From: CBDULX01 sp965368175
Lineage (GTDB): Bacteria > Pseudomonadota > Gammaproteobacteria > SZUA-229
DNA length: 8,363 nucleotides
Direction: 5' to 3'
Assembly (NCBI GenBank): GCA_965368175.1
Contig: CBDULX010000138.1
Span: forward strand, 1-8,363
Shown piece by piece: positions 5,122 through 8,363 of this stretch. Both the position numbers and the translations under genes were made by a program. Each line of letters starts with the position of its first letter. The first letter of the stretch is position 1. The notes under the pieces were generated by a model. The model made no database searches. It was not told the DNA's origin and was given only the letters and a program-made list of their open reading frames with translations.

Positions 5122-6456
5122 ATGACCTCAGCTTATTTTCAAACCATCCCTCTTAAGTCTGTTCCAGACCTGCTGTGGCTCCATGCCCGGAACCCGGAAC
5201 GTTATCCTCAATTACTGGCAACCACTGCCGGTGCGCTCGATCACCCCGGTTACGATATTTTGTTCGCCTGTCCTCAGGAACACATCGAGGTTAAACAGCC
5301 TGGTGATTTTCTCAGGCGGCTGGACCAGTCCTGGCAGTCTGCAAAGCAGGGTATTCAAGCCACAGATTTACCGTTCTACGGTGGCTGGTTTTTATACCTG
5401 GGGTATGAGCTGGCCGCTGAAATCGAACCGGAACTGAATTTACCGGCTGCGGTGGATGGATTGCCACTGGCACTGGCGGTCCGTATGCCAGCAGCGATTA
5501 TTATAGACAGGCTGGATCAGCAGGCATTTCTGGTGTGTGAAAATGACTATCTGCATTTAGTCGATGAGATTTTGACCGATCTCGAACAGCCAGTGGATAT
5601 GTCGCTATATCAACAGCCGGTGAGCGTTCAGAGCCTGGTGGAAGATGCCGAGATGCCTTATCTGGATCAGGTGCAGCGGATTAAGGCGTATATAGTCGAG
5701 GGTGACATATTTCAGGCCAATCTATCTCGAGGCTGGCTGGCAACACTGAAAACCCCCTGTAACCATGCCAGTCTGTTCTGGCAGCTGTCTCAGGCCAATC
5801 CCGGACCTTTCAATGCCCTGGTCAGTCTGGGTGATAAAGCCATCGTCAGTTCTTCGCCAGAGCGTCTGGTGTCGGTGGCGGACGGTATTATTCAAACCCG
5901 ACCCATTGCCGGCACCCGACCTCGATCCAGGAATGATCAACAGGACCAGGTCCTGTCCAGTGAATTGCTGGGACATCCAAAGGAGCGGGCAGAGCATATT
6001 ATGTTGATTGATCTTGAGCGCAACGATCTGGGACGTCTGTGTGTTCCCGGCAGCGTGGAAGTGAATGAGCTGATGGTGCTGGAGAGTTACCAGCATGTTC
6101 ATCACATTGTATCCAATGTACGCGGGCAGTTACGCTCAAATATCGGGCCGGGTGAGGTAATCCGTGCAGTATTTCCGGGCGGAACCATTACCGGATGTCC
6201 TAAGATACACTGTATGGAAATTCTGGCAGAACTGGAACAGGTGGGCCGAGGTGCTTATACCGGTTCACTGGGTTATTTGAATCGAGATGGTAATATGGAT
6301 CTGAATATACTGATTCGTACCCTGGTGCGGGATGATAATAAAATTCGGTTCAGGGCCGGCGGCGGCATCGTTGCCGATTCAGATCCAGAAAAAGAATTAC
6401 TGGAAACCCGTGCCAAAGCCAAAGGGCTGGTCATGGCCCTGATGGGAGAATCATGA
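5122..6456 (+). CDS. pabB: Aminodeoxychorismate synthase component I (chorismate-binding)
   Basis: Chorismate-binding enzyme of the TrpE/PabB/MenF family, 444 residues (E. coli PabB 453). With a PabA glutaminase it would aminate chorismate to 4-amino-4-deoxychorismate, the precursor of p-aminobenzoate and folate. An N-terminal domain (about 1-150) precedes the chorismate domain (about 175-440). The latter shows EGDIFQANLSR (193-203), SSSPERL (243-249), IDLERNDLGR (296-305), GGTITGCPK (353-361) and GGGIVADSDPEKELLET (413-429). The motif at 261-265 is PIAGT, as in anthranilate synthase TrpE, where classical PabB has PIKGT with the lysine nucleophile. The PabB call therefore rests on the N-terminus, which lacks the LLES-type tryptophan-site motif, and on the immediately adjacent pabC. 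TrpE activity, or dual activity, cannot be excluded. ATG 5122 has only a weak upstream AGG. Confidence 0.82.
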   Translation: MTSAYFQTIPLKSVPDLLWLHARNPERYPQLLATTAGALDHPGYDILFACPQEHIEVKQPGDFLRRLDQSWQSAKQGIQATDLPFYGGWFLYLGYELAAEIEPELNLPAAVDGLPLALAVRMPAAIIIDRLDQQAFLVCENDYLHLVDEILTDLEQPVDMSLYQQPVSVQSLVEDAEMPYLDQVQRIKAYIVEGDIFQANLSRGWLATLKTPCNHASLFWQLSQANPGPFNALVSLGDKAIVSSSPERLVSVADGIIQTRPIAGTRPRSRNDQQDQVLSSELLGHPKERAEHIMLIDLERNDLGRLCVPGSVEVNELMVLESYQHVHHIVSNVRGQLRSNIGPGEVIRAVFPGGTITGCPKIHCMEILAELEQVGRGAYTGSLGYLNRDGNMDLNILIRTLVRDDNKIRFRAGGGIVADSDPEKELLETRAKAKGLVMALMGES

Positions 6457-7283
6457 ACTCATTCATCATCAATGGCAGTTCCGGTAATAACATTTCAGCC
6501 ATGGATAGAGGCCTGCACTACGGGGATGGTCTGTTTGAAACCATCGCCTATGATTCAGGCAATCTGCTGTTATGGCCTCAGCACATAAAACGATTGCAAA
6601 AGGGTTCAGATCGACTGGGGTTGTCATTGATATCAGAACAGCAATGGCTGGATGATATTCGGCAATTGAGTTTTGAACAGCCCCAGGCGGTGGTGAAACT
6701 CATCCAGACCCGGGGTGTCGGTGGCCGTGGTTATTATGCGGGCAGTTTAAACTCAAGCAGGATAGTGGCCCGTTATGACTGGCCAAGTTATCCAGCTTCA
6801 AACGGGCAGGGTGTGAAAGTACAATTTTGTCAGACTCCGGTCTCGGTGAATCCTGCACTGGCAGGAATAAAACATTTGAATCGACTGGATAATGTGCTGG
6901 CTCGAAATGAATGGGATGACCCAGACATTGCCGAAGGTCTGATGCTGGATGATCGGGGCATGGTCATAGAAGGCACGATGAGCAATGTTTTTGGGCTTAA
7001 GGATGAGGTGCTTTATACTCCCTGTTTGAAGCGGGCTGGTGTTAAAGGTGTCGTACGCCATGAGATACTTCATCTGGCCCGGCAACAGGGAATGGATACT
7101 CGATGCACGGACATAAGTCAGCCACAATTACTGACGATGGACGAGCTCTTTATCTGCAACAGCATAATCGGTATCTGGCCGATAATAGAATTAGATACTC
7201 AGCGATGGGCACCAGGCCCTGTTACTCAAAACTTTATAAAAATATTGATCGGGGAAATGTCAGGGCATGCCACTAAAATCTAA
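6453..7283 (+). CDS. pabC: Aminodeoxychorismate lyase
   Basis: This PLP-dependent fold-type IV enzyme cleaves 4-amino-4-deoxychorismate to p-aminobenzoate and pyruvate in the cytosol. The 276 residues fit the family (E. coli 269). MDRGLHYGDGLFET (17-30) is the N-terminal signature. Lys140 in GIKHLNRLDNVLAR (138-151) is the expected Schiff-base lysine. Glu173 in VIEGTMSNVF (171-180) is the expected acid contacting the PLP ring nitrogen. The related branched-chain and D-amino acid aminotransferases share the fold, but the GIKHLNRLDNVLAR signature and the neighbours pabB and mltG favour PabC. Its ATG overlaps the pabB stop as ATGA (6453-6456), with GGGAGA at 6444-6449, so the two enzymes of successive steps are translationally coupled. 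Its own end overlaps mltG by 17 nt. Confidence 0.93.
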   Translation: MNSFIINGSSGNNISAMDRGLHYGDGLFETIAYDSGNLLLWPQHIKRLQKGSDRLGLSLISEQQWLDDIRQLSFEQPQAVVKLIQTRGVGGRGYYAGSLNSSRIVARYDWPSYPASNGQGVKVQFCQTPVSVNPALAGIKHLNRLDNVLARNEWDDPDIAEGLMLDDRGMVIEGTMSNVFGLKDEVLYTPCLKRAGVKGVVRHEILHLARQQGMDTRCTDISQPQLLTMDELFICNSIIGIWPIIELDTQRWAPGPVTQNFIKILIGEMSGHATKI

Positions 7284-8286
7284 AACCATAAAATCAGCGG
7301 CATTGTTGATCATCGTTGTAACGCTGGTGTTTGTAATCGATTTTTATCGATTTATGAATGCCCCGATGATTATCGAACAGCCCTTTATATATGAACTGAA
7401 TCCAGGTGCCTCGGTATCATTTTTAGCCCGCTCATTACATAAAGAAAAGATACTGGAACGCCCCAGATATTTGTCGCTGTGGGCAAGAATCACGGGTCAG
7501 GCTACCCAACTGAAAGCCGGTGAATATGTGCTGCCGGATGGCTTAACGCCCTTCGGGTTGTTGGATATGATGGTGAATGGCAAGGTGCGGCTGTATTCAC
7601 TCACGCTTGTGGAAGGCAGAACTTACTGGCAGATGTTCGAACAGGTACAGCAGTCGCCCTATCTGAAACACAGTCTCGAAGGATTGTCTGACGATGCCAT
7701 TATGGAAAAAATCGGTCATGCCGGTGAACATCCGGAAGGTCGGTTTTACCCGGACACTTATCATTTCCCCAAAGGACTGGCGGATGTGGAGTTCTTAAAA
7801 CGGGCCTATACCGAAATGGAAAAACGCCTGAACGCTGCCTGGGAACAACGGGATGTAGGCCTGCCTTTTGATTCACCCTATGAAGCTCTGATTATGGCGT
7901 CTATCGTGGAGAAAGAAACCGCCCTGGCCAGTGAACGCAAACAAATCGCCGGGGTGTTTATCAATCGCCTGCGCAAACGCATGCGACTGCAAACAGACCC
8001 CACGGTGATATACGGACTGGGTAAGGAATTTGATGGTGACATTCGTTTCCGAGATTTAAAGGCCGATACTCCCTATAACACTTACACTCGAAGAGGTTTG
8101 CCACCTACACCTATTGCCATGCCAGGACAGGAAGCTCTAGATGCCGTGATGCATCCAGATACCACGCCATATCTGTATTTTGTCGCTCGTGGCGACGATT
8201 CAGGCAGCCATGTATTTTCCGAAACACTGGAAGAACATGAGCAGGCAGTGAATCAATATCAGCGAAAGAGACGAAAACTGAAATGA
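7267..8286 (+). CDS. mltG: Endolytic murein transglycosylase (YceG-like)
   Basis: MltG is an inner-membrane lytic transglycosylase that cuts nascent peptidoglycan strands and is thought to end glycan elongation. The 339 residues match the family (E. coli 340). A basic start (KSKTIK) and a hydrophobic segment at about 10-27 give one N-terminal membrane anchor with the rest in the periplasm. Residues about 38-90 resemble the LysM-like subdomain, with KAGEYVLPDG at 83-92. The catalytic region has EGRFYPDTYHF (157-167), ASIVEKET (211-218) carrying the active-site glutamate, RLQTDPTVIYG (240-250), and YNTYTRRGLPPTPIAMPG (270-287). ATG 7267 lies inside the end of pabC, with GGGGA at 7251-7255 eleven bases upstream. 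It is the start that keeps the membrane anchor complete. The stop overlaps the tmk start by 4 nt. Confidence 0.95.
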   Translation: MPLKSKTIKSAALLIIVVTLVFVIDFYRFMNAPMIIEQPFIYELNPGASVSFLARSLHKEKILERPRYLSLWARITGQATQLKAGEYVLPDGLTPFGLLDMMVNGKVRLYSLTLVEGRTYWQMFEQVQQSPYLKHSLEGLSDDAIMEKIGHAGEHPEGRFYPDTYHFPKGLADVEFLKRAYTEMEKRLNAAWEQRDVGLPFDSPYEALIMASIVEKETALASERKQIAGVFINRLRKRMRLQTDPTVIYGLGKEFDGDIRFRDLKADTPYNTYTRRGLPPTPIAMPGQEALDAVMHPDTTPYLYFVARGDDSGSHVFSETLEEHEQAVNQYQRKRRKLK

Positions 8287-8363
8287 CAAAACCAGCCCGT
8301 CCACTATTTATCACCCTGGAAGGCATCGAAGGTGTCGGTAAAACCAGCAATCTTGAATACCTG
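8283..8363 (+). CDS. tmk: Thymidylate kinase, N-terminal part (cut by window end)
   Basis: Only the first 27 codons are present and they stay open to the window edge. They contain FITLEGIEGVGKTSNLEYL (residues 9-27). This is the beta strand and P-loop (GIEGVGKT, 14-21) typical of bacterial dTMP kinase, which phosphorylates dTMP to dTDP. The order mltG-tmk, usually followed by holB, is conserved in gammaproteobacteria and supports the call. The ATG overlaps the mltG stop as ATGA (8283-8286), so translation is likely coupled. The rest of the family's roughly 210 residues lies outside the window. Confidence 0.9.
   Translation, partial: MTKPARPLFITLEGIEGVGKTSNLEYL

Noticed and set aside
5722..6105. 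Minus-strand and other-frame open frames inside pabB
   Set aside because: They are fully covered by pabB with intact chorismate-domain motifs and show no domain of their own.
1..8363. A new defence, toxin-antitoxin or mobile system hidden among the genes
   Set aside because: All ten coding regions belong to housekeeping families or, for the DsrE-like fragment, a widespread small family. There is no transposase, integrase, nuclease or phage gene, and no large unexplained gap.

Overview
The window is a stretch of bacterial housekeeping DNA of moderate GC content with every gene on the + strand. The protein sequences (DapB, FabD, FabG, AcpP, FabF, MltG) and the order fabD-fabG-acpP-fabF-pabC-mltG-tmk point to a gammaproteobacterium. 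The genus cannot be named from this sequence. A DsrE-like gene at the left edge would fit a sulfur-metabolising lineage, but that family is too widespread to prove it.

Layout: (1) positions 1-177 are the 3' end of a DsrE-family gene, closed by an intrinsic terminator. (2) 178-362 and 1167-1447 are gene-free stretches filled by three copies of an inverted-repeat element with conserved 26-27 nt arms built on TGCCACAGAGGC. Copies 2 and 3 lie in a local duplication that also carries the last codons of dapB. (3) 363-1166 is dapB, sitting between these repeats. (4) 1448-5025 is the fatty-acid cluster fabD-fabG-acpP-fabF. acpP appears to have its own promoter (with an A/T-rich upstream block) and a strong terminator. 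fabF follows a 279-nt gap that ends in a long hairpin, and it starts with TTG. (5) 5122 to the right edge is a tightly overlapping run pabB-pabC-mltG-tmk (tmk cut by the window end), with 4-nt, 17-nt and 4-nt overlaps that suggest translational coupling.

How the genes work together: FabD loads malonyl onto the AcpP phosphopantetheine arm, FabF condenses it with the growing acyl chain and FabG reduces the resulting 3-ketoacyl-ACP. PabB and PabC make p-aminobenzoate from chorismate for folate; the glutaminase subunit PabA is not in the window. MltG trims nascent peptidoglycan at the inner membrane, Tmk makes dTDP, and DapB feeds the lysine/diaminopimelate pathway that supplies peptidoglycan precursors. 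The usual plsX-fabH pair is not directly upstream of fabD; dapB and the repeats occupy that place.

I found no sign of a defence system, phage, transposase, CRISPR array or new multigene system. The points most worth following are non-coding: the repeat family and its duplication around dapB, the competing hairpins before the TTG start of fabF, and the large hairpin between fabF and pabB. One protein-level oddity is that the presumed PabB carries a TrpE-like PIAGT motif instead of the PabB-type PIKGT.
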